The notes under the pieces: model-generated | Database searches by the model: none | Seen by the model: only the letters and a program-made list of their open reading frames with translations | Told to the model about the DNA's origin: nothing | Program-made: the position numbers and the translations under genes | In this document: in pieces, positions 17,830 to 26,434 of the stretch | Numbering within the stretch: the first letter of the stretch is position 1 | Layout of the letters: each line of letters opens with the position of its first letter | NCBI RefSeq assembly: GCF_009834915.1 | Contig: NZ_WVHS01000002.1 | Location: 806,001 to 870,000 of the forward strand | Origin: Hufsiella ginkgonis | GTDB lineage: Bacteria > Bacteroidota > Bacteroidia > Sphingobacteriales > Sphingobacteriaceae | Direction of reading: 5' to 3' | Length of the DNA stretch: 64,000 nucleotides

Positions 17830-18411
17830 ATGTTCCGGGAAATCGACAAACATATTACACGCTGTGCGCCCGTTAGCGGCTACGAGCTGGAAATCCTTCA
17901 CGGGAGATTAAAAAGTAAGACCGTAAAAAAGAAGACCCTGTTGCTGCGGCAGGGTGAGGTTTGCCGTTTTGAAGCGTATATCATCAAAGGCTGCGTTAAA
18001 AAATATTATATCGACCAGCAGGGCGACCAGGTGATCCTCCAGTTCGCCGTAGAGGACTGGTGGATCAGCGATATCGGCAGCTTTTCGGAACAAAAACCGT
18101 CGAATCTCTTCATCGAGACGCTGGAGGATACCGAGCTGCTGGTGATCGACTTCGAGAACAAAGAGATCCTGTTCCGAGAGGTCCCCCGCCTCGAACGGGT
18201 CTTCCGCATCATGGTGCAGCGGTCGTACTCGGTGCTCGAAAGCCGCTTTTATGCCGCCATTACGCATACCGCCGAATCCCGTTACCTCGATTTCGTAAAA
18301 CGGTACCCGCAGATCGTTCAACGCGTACCGCAGCAACAGATCGCCTCCTACCTCGGCATTACCCCCGAATCGTTAAGCAGGATTAAGAAGCAGCTCATGG
18401 CGAGAAAGTGA
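17830..18411 (+). CDS. Crp/Fnr family transcriptional regulator
   Basis: 193 residues from the ATG at 17830. An in-frame upstream ATG (17764) adds a low-quality leader overlapping a promoter-like box. The N-terminal cyclic-nucleotide-binding-type beta-roll spans about 20-130 (LLLRQGEVCRFEAYIIKGCVKKYYID). The C-terminal helix-turn-helix is at about 165-190 (VPQQQIASYLGITPESLSRIKKQL). No Fnr cysteine cluster is present. It is divergent from the DUF1080 operon and upstream of the mhqO/mhqD-like pair, so it might control either; neither is shown by the sequence. Confidence 0.9.
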   Translation: MFREIDKHITRCAPVSGYELEILHGRLKSKTVKKKTLLLRQGEVCRFEAYIIKGCVKKYYIDQQGDQVILQFAVEDWWISDIGSFSEQKPSNLFIETLEDTELLVIDFENKEILFREVPRLERVFRIMVQRSYSVLESRFYAAITHTAESRYLDFVKRYPQIVQRVPQQQIASYLGITPESLSRIKKQLMARK

Positions 18412-18418
18412 GCTTTTA

Positions 18419-18439
18419 GCTAACTGCTGATAGCTGATG
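18419..18439. repeat. Three-copy heptamer array (GCTAACT GCTGATA GCTGATG)
   Basis: Three 7-bp units starting 8 bp after the Crp/Fnr stop. The unit is the same as the minus-strand reading of the large array at 4014-4124. Confidence 0.7.
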
Positions 18440-18462
18440 CCTCATTTCTTATCCTACATCAA

Positions 18463-18492
18463 TTTTCCCCCGCATTATGCCCCATAATTTTG
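18463..18492 (+). promoter_or_regulatory. Probable promoter of the mhqO/mhqD-like pair
   Basis: TTTT, an 18-bp spacer and TAATTTTG, a perfect TANNTTTG box. It lies 71 bp before the dioxygenase start, leaving a 5' leader of about 65 bases. Confidence 0.45.
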
Positions 18493-18562
18493 TTTCGACA
18501 AACAGCAATGACGATGGCTCGCGACTTCTAAACAAACCAACAGCTTTTAAAAAAACAAGATT

Positions 18563-19498
18563 ATGAAAAATAACATTCAAGGCCTCCACCACATCACCGC
18601 GATCGCTGGCGGGGCAAAAAAGAACTACGACTTTTATACCCGGGTACTGGGTCTCCGGATGGTAAAGAAGACCGTTAACTTCGACGATCCGTTCACCTAT
18701 CATTTCTACTATGGCGACCGTGTGGGAACGCCGGGCAGCATCCTCACCTTTTTCCCGTGGGAAGGCATTACCGCCGGAAGACGCGGTTCACGGCAGGCCA
18801 CCGAGATCGGGTATTCGGTTCCCGAAAACAGCTTCGATTTCTGGCTGAAACGCTTCGAAGCCAACAACGTGATCTTTAATAAGCCCGCCGAAAAGTTTGG
18901 GGAGCAGTACCTGACTTTCCTGGATCCCGACGGACTGAAGCTGGAACTGATCACCCCGAAAACGCCCGACAACCGCCTGCCCTGGGAAACCGGCGAAGTA
19001 ACCGCCGAACATGCCACCAAAGGCTTTCACAATGTGACCATCACTACCAACCAGTTACAGCCAACTGCAGATGTACTGACCGGTATTTTTGGTTACAAAC
19101 TGGCCGAACAGCATGTAAACCGGTTCCGTTTTGTAACCGGTGCCGCCGGGAACGCGAACATCGTGGATGTGGTAGAAGTGCCTGGCGAACCCATCGGTCA
19201 TGTAGCCGGCGGATCCGTACACCACGTAGCCTTCCGGGTAGAAAACGACCAGGTGCTTATGGAGTTCAGGAACAAGATCGTTGCCGCCGGCCTGCACATC
19301 ACCGAAAAGATCGACCGCAATTATTTCTACTCGCTATATTTCCGCGAACCGGGCGGCGTATTGTTCGAGATCGCTACCGATAACCCCGGTTTCACTATCG
19401 ACGAAAGAATAGAAGAACTCGGCACCGGCCTTAAGCTGCCCGCCCGGTACGAACATATCCGCGAAGACATTAGCAGTAAATTACCCAAGCTCATTTAA
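18563..19498 (+). CDS. mhqO: Ring-cleaving dioxygenase of the MhqO type (glyoxalase fold)
   Basis: 311 residues with two vicinal-oxygen-chelate modules. Module one starts IQGLHHITAIAGGAKKNYDFYTRVLGLRMVKKTVNFDDP; module two starts GFHNVTITTNQLQPTADVL. Likely metal ligands are His9/10, the HHVAF histidine, and the Glu in GVLFEIATDNPGF. In Bacillus, MhqO and MhqD are induced by quinones and catechols and detoxify them, and here the MhqD-like hydrolase follows after 1 bp. Cytoplasmic. The symbol rests on family and gene-pair resemblance. Confidence 0.85.
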   Translation: MKNNIQGLHHITAIAGGAKKNYDFYTRVLGLRMVKKTVNFDDPFTYHFYYGDRVGTPGSILTFFPWEGITAGRRGSRQATEIGYSVPENSFDFWLKRFEANNVIFNKPAEKFGEQYLTFLDPDGLKLELITPKTPDNRLPWETGEVTAEHATKGFHNVTITTNQLQPTADVLTGIFGYKLAEQHVNRFRFVTGAAGNANIVDVVEVPGEPIGHVAGGSVHHVAFRVENDQVLMEFRNKIVAAGLHITEKIDRNYFYSLYFREPGGVLFEIATDNPGFTIDERIEELGTGLKLPARYEHIREDISSKLPKLI

Positions 19499-19499
19499 A

Positions 19500-20129
19500 A
19501 TGTATACCCACAGCAAAGAAGTGCTGGTAACCGGGACACCGGTTGCCGGCGCAAAGAGAGCGATCATCATGCTCCACGGGCGGGGCGACTCGGCAGGTAA
19601 CATCCAGTCGCTCGCCAGGCACCTGGAACTGGCAGACACCGCGATCTTGTCGCCCCAGGCCACCAATCACAGCTGGTATCCTTATAGTTTTATGGCGCCT
19701 GTTGCAGACAACCAGCCCGCACTGGATTCGGCACTTGCCCTGGTGGGCGAAATCGTCGGAGACCTCCAGGAAGCCGGGATCCCTCCCGGCGAGGTCTGCT
19801 TCCTCGGCTTTTCACAGGGCGCTTGTCTCGCATTGGAATACACGACCCGGAATGCCGCACGCTTTGGCGGGGTGATCGCCTTTACCGGCGGGTTGATCGG
19901 CCAGACGCTGAACCCGGGTAACTACGCCGGCGATTTCGCGGGAACACCCGTATTGATCACCACCGGCGATCCCGATCCGCATGTACCTTTATCCAGGGTG
20001 AACGAAACGGTGACGGTATTGGAAAAGCTGAATGCTTCGGTAATTCTAAAAGTGTACAAGGGGAGGGCGCATACCGTTCAGCCGGTTGAACTGGAACTGG
20101 CCCGGAAACTGGTGCTTAAAACAGGATAA
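19500..20129 (+). CDS. mhqD: Phospholipase/carboxylesterase family alpha/beta hydrolase (MhqD-like)
   Basis: 209 residues with a complete triad. The nucleophile Ser is in GFSQGACLA, Asp in TTGDPDPHVPLSRV and His in KGRAHTVQP. The oxyanion region is HGRGDSAGN. It belongs to the small carboxylesterase family that includes MhqD and YtpA-like thioesterases. It starts 1 bp after the dioxygenase stop, so the two are coupled and probably act together on ring-cleavage products or thiol adducts of quinones. Confidence 0.85.
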   Translation: MYTHSKEVLVTGTPVAGAKRAIIMLHGRGDSAGNIQSLARHLELADTAILSPQATNHSWYPYSFMAPVADNQPALDSALALVGEIVGDLQEAGIPPGEVCFLGFSQGACLALEYTTRNAARFGGVIAFTGGLIGQTLNPGNYAGDFAGTPVLITTGDPDPHVPLSRVNETVTVLEKLNASVILKVYKGRAHTVQPVELELARKLVLKTG

Positions 20130-20131
20130 GC

Positions 20132-20881
20132 TCAGATCTCCCGGGTGGCGGCAACCGGCATCCACCCTTCGTTTCCGCTGGCGAGACTGATCCTGATCCA
20201 GCCGCCGTTTGTTTCGAGCACGTCGACTTTCGTTCCACTGTGCACTACGAACAGTGATTTCGACTGGACGGAAGGACCGCTCTTAACCGTAACCGATCCT
20301 TCGAACACCACCGATTGGTGATGGTCCCGGAAATAACGCTCCTGCAGGCCGGCCATCAAAATGGCCGCCAGGCCAAGCAGCACCAGGATCAGCGAAACGA
20401 AGAACGCGCCTTTTTTGAGCGCCACCGATCCCGCGAAAAAATAGGCGATCACAGCCGCGGAGCCGAGCAAAATAAACACCACCGCGCAAGCCGCCAGCGC
20501 ATCGGCCGGGAAGGCCAGGATCGCCGACCGCCACCATTTGGCAAGAAAGAATTCGGGCACGGCCTCGATCTTATCGGTGATTTTCGAGTTCGCCAGCAAG
20601 AGATTAAAACGGATGTCCTCATCGCCCGGCGATAACCTGGCTGCTTTCTCATAATAGAGAATGGCCGACGGGATATCGCCGGTTTTGTAACAGGCATTGG
20701 CCATATTATAATATAAAGGAGCGGATTGAAAGCCTTCGGAAATTAACCGCCGGTAGGTAGCAGCGGCTTCTTTATACTGTGATTTTGCATATTGCGCGTT
20801 TGCCCTCCCGAACAACGACGGGTCTTCCGCGAAGGCGCAAAAAGGCAGCACAAGCAATAAAAATAAGGCCAGTCTTTTCAT
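20132..20881 (-). CDS. batE: BatE: TPR and SH3b protein of the aerotolerance operon
   Basis: 249 residues: signal peptide (LALFLLLVLPFCAFA), two TPR units (about 25-100, with APLYYNMANACYKTGDIPSAILYYEKA), two hydrophobic helices (about 115-185), and a C-terminal bacterial SH3 domain (about 195-249, VKSGPSVQSKSLFVVHSGTKVDVLE). This architecture and its place as last gene after batD match BatE. It is an inner-membrane protein with domains facing the periplasm. The operon is linked to aerotolerance and envelope stress in Bacteroides; the molecular role is unclear. Confidence 0.87.
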   Translation of the reverse strand: MKRLALFLLLVLPFCAFAEDPSLFGRANAQYAKSQYKEAAATYRRLISEGFQSAPLYYNMANACYKTGDIPSAILYYEKAARLSPGDEDIRFNLLLANSKITDKIEAVPEFFLAKWWRSAILAFPADALAACAVVFILLGSAAVIAYFFAGSVALKKGAFFVSLILVLLGLAAILMAGLQERYFRDHHQSVVFEGSVTVKSGPSVQSKSLFVVHSGTKVDVLETNGGWIRISLASGNEGWMPVAATREI

Positions 20882-20882
20882 A

Positions 20883-22673
20883 TTATATCGAACCTTCTAT
20901 ATCCGCAATTATTTTCTTCGACTTTTCGAACACCTCCCCCGGCGAAATCCCTTGCACCGGCGAATACCGGGCCATTTCGCAGAGATCGAGCGTTTCCTGC
21001 AGCGACCGGACCAGCTTCGCATCAACCGCTCTTGCGTTCAGCGAATCCGCGATATTCTCGCGGTTCAGGCCGGCGTACGGAATATTTAGTTTGTTGGCCA
21101 GGTACCCGTAAAGGCCTTTAAACAAGTCGTCGTAAAATTCGCGCTGCTGCCCGGCCGCCAGCCTGGCTTGTGCACTGGCGAGGTGTTTTGAGGCCAGCTT
21201 CCCGGCTAACCGGCTTTTCACCCGTACGGGGTCGCTGTTGTTGCGTTCGTCCCATTTACGGTAAAGCAGGGCTGCCGCGATGGCAATCGGCCCCACCGAA
21301 AGCAGGAAATAAAACAAGCCCGAGCCATACCAGCCTTCACCGGCTTTTCCCGGTTCAGTGTCGCCGGTCTTAATGTAACGGATGTCCTTATCCAGCAATT
21401 TAACGTCCTGCTGGCCGCCGGCAAGCGCGGTTACGTTCCCCTCGTCCTTACCTTTATTCACTTTAACGGGTGAAGGAGAGATCGGCAGCGTAACGTACTT
21501 ATTTTCATATGGGTTGAAGTAAGAAAAGCTCTTGGGGCCTATGGTAAAATTACCTTCGTGACGCGGGATCAGCAGGTATTCGTAGGTCCTGCTTCCCGAA
21601 ACGCCGGCAAGAGATTCGGAAATCTTATCCGTTAGCTTGGGGTCATATTTTTCAAAGTCTTCCGGGAACTCAATAGGCAGGTCCTTCAATAGCTTCAGGT
21701 TACCTGATCCTGTGATCTTCACCTTATAATTAAGCGCCTCGTTGGTTTTAAGCGCTTTTTTATCGGCTGAAGCCTCGATCCAGAACTTGCCGACCGCGCC
21801 GCTAAAGCCTTCGGGCTTCCCGGCTTCGGGAAGCGGTTTGGCCGTAATGGTAACCGGGGCGCTTTTTACGATAACGCGCGCTTCCTTGTAGGAGCCGAAA
21901 AACTCTTCCATCATGTCGCGGGGCCGGGTTTGCTGCCTTACCATAAAGATCATTTCCAGCGGATCGATCACCAGCTTCCCCGAATGCTCCGGGAACAGGA
22001 TGCTTTGCTTGATGTCGGCCACGTTATATGCCACTCCTTTGTACACTTCTTTCCGCCACTGCGTGTTCTGCCCGTTGCTTGCAATCTCCTGGCTCCAGAA
22101 CCCGTTCAGGTCCGGGATCTTACCGGCTTCGCTATTGAGCAGGGGGATCCGTGTATACAGCCGGTAACTTAACGTAAGCTGTTCTCCCTGGTATACCGTT
22201 GATTTATCGACCACGGCACGGATAAAAAGCTCTTTCGAGAGATCGGCGTTTAACGCTTCCGGCTCATCGTCACGCCGGGCGTTGCGGCTTTGTTGCGTCG
22301 GCCGCCCGTTTACCACCTGGATCTTCAGCGGCTGGGTACTGTATCGGCGTCCGTTCACCTCGGCCGTTGCGGCGCCAATGGTATAGTTGCCTTCCCTGGT
22401 CGCTACCAGCACATAGCTATAACCGATGCTCATGGACGTATTTCCGTTAACAGACGTCATGCTGCTCGACATGTTCGGCCCGGCAAGCACCTCCAAGCCG
22501 CTAAAATCCGGCGGCGCGAACTTGTCAGCGTTTGCATTCAGCGAAAACGACACTTCGAATTGCTCCCCCTTACCCACCTGTGCCCGGTCTGCGGATGCCG
22601 TAAACTTCACCCCCTGCCCCAACACGAAGGCCGACCAACATAGCATTACCGAAAATATAACTGACTTTTTCAT
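20883..22673 (-). CDS. batD: BatD family membrane protein
   Basis: 596 residues: signal peptide (IFSVMLCWSAFVLGQ), a long beta-rich periplasmic region with repeated Ig-like units (VKFTASADRAQVGKGEQFEVSF; ELFIRAVVDKSTVYQGEQL; FWIEASADKKALKTNEALNYKV), and one membrane helix near 448-468 (GLFYFLLSVGPIAIAAALLY). A ~120-residue cytoplasmic helical tail follows. This is the standard BatD layout, probably a scaffold between the VWA proteins and envelope components. The gene is separated by 1 bp from batE and 18 bp from batC. Confidence 0.9.
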   Translation of the reverse strand: MKKSVIFSVMLCWSAFVLGQGVKFTASADRAQVGKGEQFEVSFSLNANADKFAPPDFSGLEVLAGPNMSSSMTSVNGNTSMSIGYSYVLVATREGNYTIGAATAEVNGRRYSTQPLKIQVVNGRPTQQSRNARRDDEPEALNADLSKELFIRAVVDKSTVYQGEQLTLSYRLYTRIPLLNSEAGKIPDLNGFWSQEIASNGQNTQWRKEVYKGVAYNVADIKQSILFPEHSGKLVIDPLEMIFMVRQQTRPRDMMEEFFGSYKEARVIVKSAPVTITAKPLPEAGKPEGFSGAVGKFWIEASADKKALKTNEALNYKVKITGSGNLKLLKDLPIEFPEDFEKYDPKLTDKISESLAGVSGSRTYEYLLIPRHEGNFTIGPKSFSYFNPYENKYVTLPISPSPVKVNKGKDEGNVTALAGGQQDVKLLDKDIRYIKTGDTEPGKAGEGWYGSGLFYFLLSVGPIAIAAALLYRKWDERNNSDPVRVKSRLAGKLASKHLASAQARLAAGQQREFYDDLFKGLYGYLANKLNIPYAGLNRENIADSLNARAVDAKLVRSLQETLDLCEMARYSPVQGISPGEVFEKSKKIIADIEGSI

Positions 22674-22691
22674 CGATATTTCCCGACCGTT

Positions 22692-23465
22692 TTACCAATC
22701 TTTCGCCACTTTCACCTTTACGCCTTTCAGCTTCTTGTTCTTCATCTTATCCTGCGTCTCCTTTTCGTTATTGTTCAGCGCCTCAAGCATGCGCTCCGCA
22801 TCGTCTTTAGAAAGTTTGTTCGGCTGAGGCTTTTCCTGCTGGTCCTTTTTATTTTCGTCTTTCTTGTCCTGGTTATTCTTATCCTGGTCTTTTTTATCCT
22901 TGTCTTTATCGCCTTTCTTGTCGTTATCGTCTTTCTTGTCTTTATCGCCTTTCTTGTCTTTATCGTCTTTCTTGTCGTTGTTCTGCTGGTCCTTGTCTTT
23001 GTTTTTATCCTTATTTTGCTGGTCTTTCTTATCCTGCTGTTGCTGCCGTTTCAGCTTTTCCTGTGCATACGCCAGGTTGTAGCGGGTCTGGTCATCGTTC
23101 GGATCGCTGATGAGCGACTTTTTATACGCGGCGATGCTTTCTTCCAGCTTATTGGCTTCCAGCAAGGCATTTCCCATATTATGATAGGCTTTTCCCAGTA
23201 CCGGTTTGGCGTTCGATGCGCCGGCTATCTTGTTAAACTGTTCAGCCGCTTCGGCAAATTTCTTTTGCTTATAAAGTGCATCTCCAAGGTTAAAATTACC
23301 TTCCAGCGTCTGGCTTTTTTTCGCGATAGACTTACGGTAATTTGCTTCAGCGCCCGCGAAATCCTGCTGCTTATACAGGTCGTTGCCTTTTTTGATATGG
23401 GCTTTTTCCTGTGCAAACAATAGCCCGCAGGGCAATAACAACAGGAGTGTAATGCGCTTTCTCAT
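22692..23465 (-). CDS. batC: BatC: TPR protein with a lysine/aspartate-rich tail
   Basis: 257 residues: signal peptide (ITLLLLLPCGLLFAQ), then three TPR units (about 22-135: GNDLYKQQDFAGAEANYRKS, LGDALYKQKKFAEAAEQFNK, MGNALLEANKLEESIAAYKKS). A ~75-residue stretch made almost only of K, D, N and Q follows, then a C-terminal SKDDAERMLEALNNNEKETQ segment typical of BatC. Its start overlaps the batB stop by 4 bp (ATGA). The charged stretch is encoded by imperfect tandem DNA repeats and is likely variable in length. Confidence 0.88.
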   Translation of the reverse strand: MRKRITLLLLLPCGLLFAQEKAHIKKGNDLYKQQDFAGAEANYRKSIAKKSQTLEGNFNLGDALYKQKKFAEAAEQFNKIAGASNAKPVLGKAYHNMGNALLEANKLEESIAAYKKSLISDPNDDQTRYNLAYAQEKLKRQQQQDKKDQQNKDKNKDKDQQNNDKKDDKDKKGDKDKKDDNDKKGDKDKDKKDQDKNNQDKKDENKKDQQEKPQPNKLSKDDAERMLEALNNNEKETQDKMKNKKLKGVKVKVAKDW

Positions 23466-24499
23466 GATCTTACCTCGAATAATTTCACCTTACTTAATCT
23501 TGAGCTCTTTTTGTTAGAGATAAAAAACTCGGCTACCAGGCATAAAAGGGCCAGCCCCAGGAAGAACTGGAAGCGGTCTTCGAAATCCCTGAACGATTTG
23601 CTGCTTACCGTTTTACGCTGCATTTTGGCGATCTGGTCCATAATGATATTTAACCCGCTGTTGGCATTCGAAGCCCGCACATATGTGCCGTTCCCGGCTG
23701 CCGCGATCTGCTTGCACATGTCCTCATTGAGTTTGGTCACCACCGGCTTGCCCGTACTGTCTGTTCTGAAACCCGATTTCTGGCCGTTATAATACATCGG
23801 GATCGGGGCGCCATCAACCGAGCCCACACCGATCACGTTCACGGTTACGTCTTTCTCCAGCGCATCTTTTGCAGCGCTGATGGCGTCGTCCTCGTGGTTT
23901 TCCCCATCGGTGATGATGATGATGGATTTGCCCGTGCCGTTTTTAAAATCGAACGACCGTATTCCCAGGTCGATGGCTGCACCTATGGCCGTACCCTGGG
24001 TGGGCACCATATTGGTGTTGATGGTGTTCAGGAACAGTTTGGCGGCGGAGTAATCGGTCGTAACCGGCAGCTGCACATACGCCTGGCCGGCGAATACCAC
24101 CAGGCCGATACGGTCATTATGCAGGTTATCGATCAGTTGGGCGATGGCGCGCCTGGCATTTTCGAGGCGGTTTGGCGCCAGGTCTTCAGATAACATGCTG
24201 TTCGACACGTCGAGCAGGATCATGAGGTCGGCGCTCTCGCGTTTCACCTCCTCCATTTTCGACCCGACCTGCGGATCTGCCAGCCCCGTGATCAACGAAG
24301 CATAGGCAAGCAGGAACAAAGCGAACTTGATCCATGGCGTCGACGAAGAAACGGCCGGCATCAGTTGCTTTACTACGTGTTTATCGCCCAGGGAGGCAAT
24401 GGCGCGTTTCTTCCACTGGCTTAACCAGCCGAAAAACAGGATGAAAAGAGGTATGGCTGCCAGTCCCCATAAAAATCCGGTATGTGCGAAGCGTAACAT
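23462..24499 (-). CDS. batB: BatB: von Willebrand factor A membrane protein
   Basis: 345 residues. Membrane helices lie at the N-terminus (LWGLAAIPLFILFFGW), at about 57-75 and at the C-terminus (FFLGLALLCLVAEFFIS), flanking a VWA domain. The metal-ion-dependent adhesion site is complete: DVSNS (Asp-x-Ser-x-Ser), the Thr in PTQGT, and TDGENHED. It would interact with the paralogue BatA in the inner membrane. The start shares one base with the batA stop (TGATG), so translation is coupled. Confidence 0.9.
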   Translation of the reverse strand: MLRFAHTGFLWGLAAIPLFILFFGWLSQWKKRAIASLGDKHVVKQLMPAVSSSTPWIKFALFLLAYASLITGLADPQVGSKMEEVKRESADLMILLDVSNSMLSEDLAPNRLENARRAIAQLIDNLHNDRIGLVVFAGQAYVQLPVTTDYSAAKLFLNTINTNMVPTQGTAIGAAIDLGIRSFDFKNGTGKSIIIITDGENHEDDAISAAKDALEKDVTVNVIGVGSVDGAPIPMYYNGQKSGFRTDSTGKPVVTKLNEDMCKQIAAAGNGTYVRASNANSGLNIIMDQIAKMQRKTVSSKSFRDFEDRFQFFLGLALLCLVAEFFISNKKSSRLSKVKLFEVRS

Positions 24500-25503
24500 C
24501 AGGTTAAAGCCCCCCTCAGCAAAGTGTTTCTTAAAATAAATTCAACCAGAATTAAGCCCAGCGCCACCAGGGCAAATGGGAGGAACATCTCGGTTTTTTT
24601 ACGGTACTGCGTTACTTCTATCCGCGCTTTCTCCATGCGGTCGATCCATTCATAGATCCGCTCCAGTTTTTCATTATTGGTGGCCCTGAAATATTTACCC
24701 CCGGTAGTGGCCGCAATTTCCTTCAGTGTCGGCTCGTCGATCTGCACCTTCACCCGTTGGTACTGCACACCCATGGAGGTCTGAATTGGCATATTGGCGT
24801 AGCCGTTGGTTCCCATGCCGATGGTATAAACCCGTACATTAAATTGTTTAGCGATCTCCGCGGCCGTAAGCGGGGCGATGGAGCCCATGTTATTCGACCC
24901 GTCGGTGAGGAGGATCACGACCTTGCTTTTTGCTTCGCTGCCCTTCAACCGGTTCACCGCCGTGGCAAGGCCCATCCCGATGGCCGTGCCATCTTCTATC
25001 ATGCCGTAACTGAGGTCGTCGAACAGGTTAACGAGCACATCATGGTCGATGGTCAACGGGCATTGCGTAAAGCTCTCGCCGCTGAAAACCACCAGGCCGA
25101 TGCGGTCGTTGGGCCGGTCTTTGATAAAATCGATGGCGATCTGTTTACCCGCCTCCAGGCGGTTCGGTTTGAAATCCTCGGCGAGCATACTCCCGGAGAT
25201 GTCGTAGGAAATTACGATGTCGATCCCTTCGGTGGTGGTATTTTGCCAGCTCAGCGAAGATTGCGGTCGCGCGAGCGCTACGATCAATGCCGATAATGCC
25301 AGGAGACGCAACAAAATGGTAAGATGCCGCAACCGCGGAACGACGCTTTTTGGCGCCGCGGCAAATCCTTTTAAACCGGATACGCCCAGGCTGCCCTGGA
25401 AACTCCGCTCACGCCAGCCGTACCATCCCGCCATCAGGGGGATAAGCAGGAACAGCCAGAAAACCCCGGGATGAGCAAACTCGATGCCTTTAAACATGTG
25501 CAT
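24499..25503 (-). CDS. batA: BatA: von Willebrand factor A membrane protein
   Basis: 334 residues, paralogous to BatB and encoded just upstream. The first helix is in FWLFLLIPLMAGWYGWRE, the VWA domain has MIDAS motifs YDISGSM (DxSxS) and LTDGSNNMG, and a C-terminal helix is in FLPFALVALGLILVEFIL. Two starts are possible, 25503 (MHMFKG) and 25497; both overlap the preceding gene, by 14 or 8 bp. MoxR ATPases are proposed to act on such VWA partners. Confidence 0.9.
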   Translation of the reverse strand: MHMFKGIEFAHPGVFWLFLLIPLMAGWYGWRERSFQGSLGVSGLKGFAAAPKSVVPRLRHLTILLRLLALSALIVALARPQSSLSWQNTTTEGIDIVISYDISGSMLAEDFKPNRLEAGKQIAIDFIKDRPNDRIGLVVFSGESFTQCPLTIDHDVLVNLFDDLSYGMIEDGTAIGMGLATAVNRLKGSEAKSKVVILLTDGSNNMGSIAPLTAAEIAKQFNVRVYTIGMGTNGYANMPIQTSMGVQYQRVKVQIDEPTLKEIAATTGGKYFRATNNEKLERIYEWIDRMEKARIEVTQYRKKTEMFLPFALVALGLILVEFILRNTLLRGALT

Positions 25504-26431
25504 TGCCTCCTCTTACAACGAAATCTACTGCGCGCTCCATGCTCTGTTCATTATCTGAGGGCAATGGACGTTCCTTCGCAAATTTCACCAGGTCGGCCAT
25601 TACCAGGATGCCGCTCAGGCGATTGATGTCTTCGGCTGCAATGCCGCTATAATGCAAACTATGCAAGATCTCTTCCGTGGTTTTTTCGTAGGTCTTTACC
25701 CCGTAGCGTTTTTCAAGGTATTCGCGGATAACGTCGGTCAGTTCGCTGTGGTATTGTTTCACCTGGTCCTGCTGCCACAGCTTTTTGTCCTTTAGCTCCC
25801 GGAGCTTCGCCAGTGCCGCCGTTCCAGGGGGAATTTCCGCCGCCACCTCTTTAACCGGTGCCGGGGCCGGTTTCGGCCGCTTCCGCAAGTAGATCACCAA
25901 CCCTGCGGCAAGCCCGGCAACGAGCAGGGCGATTGTGATCCAGTGCCAATTATCACGTAAAAAATCGAGGAACGTATAGGTCACTCCCAAGGGCTGCTTG
26001 ATGTCATAAATGGCTTTGGTGGTATCAACCGCAACGGTGGTTACCTGCAGCGTAAGCGGGTTGGTGTAGATCGTATCTTTACCGGCGATCACGCGGAAAG
26101 GCGGAATAATATAAGTTCCGGCATCAAACGACGTGATCAGCGAGATACGTCTTACCGTAACGTTACCTGGATGCTGCTGATCTTTCGCGGTGTCGGTTTT
26201 CCCGGCGCTCACCACCTCTACGTGATTCGCCAGCGTATCCAGCAACGCCGGCAATACCAGCGAAGCGCCGGCGGGCAGCTTCACAGTCAACTGAATGGTG
26301 GTTTGTTCGCCGATCAGCAGCGAGGATTTGCCGATCTCCGCTGTTGCTGAAGGCGTAACCTGCCTTGCGGCTGCCTGCAAATACCCGGCGACGAGGAGCA
26401 TTAACCAACAAAACGTTTTAAATTTTCTCAT
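25490..26431 (-). CDS. Bat-operon membrane protein of unknown function (BatD-like/DUF4381-like)
   Basis: 313 residues: signal peptide (FCWLMLLVAGYLQAAA), an N-terminal Ig-like domain reminiscent of BatD (SATAEIGKSSLLIGEQTTIQLTVKL), and one membrane helix at about 167-187 (WHWITIALLVAGLAAGLVIYLRKR). A cytoplasmic helical tail follows with LRELKDKKLWQQDQVKQYHSELTDVIREYLEKRYGVKTYEKTTEEIL, a pattern seen in DUF4381 and BatD tails. It sits between the DUF58 gene (3-bp gap) and batA. Function is unknown beyond membership of the operon. Confidence 0.75.
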   Translation of the reverse strand: MRKFKTFCWLMLLVAGYLQAAARQVTPSATAEIGKSSLLIGEQTTIQLTVKLPAGASLVLPALLDTLANHVEVVSAGKTDTAKDQQHPGNVTVRRISLITSFDAGTYIIPPFRVIAGKDTIYTNPLTLQVTTVAVDTTKAIYDIKQPLGVTYTFLDFLRDNWHWITIALLVAGLAAGLVIYLRKRPKPAPAPVKEVAAEIPPGTAALAKLRELKDKKLWQQDQVKQYHSELTDVIREYLEKRYGVKTYEKTTEEILHSLHYSGIAAEDINRLSGILVMADLVKFAKERPLPSDNEQSMERAVDFVVRGGNAHV

Positions 26432-26434
26432 GTC

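Noticed and set aside
22830-23040. CRISPR-like repeat array
   Set aside because: The repetition is in frame with the batC coding sequence and encodes a K/D/N/Q tract; units are short, imperfect and without spacers.
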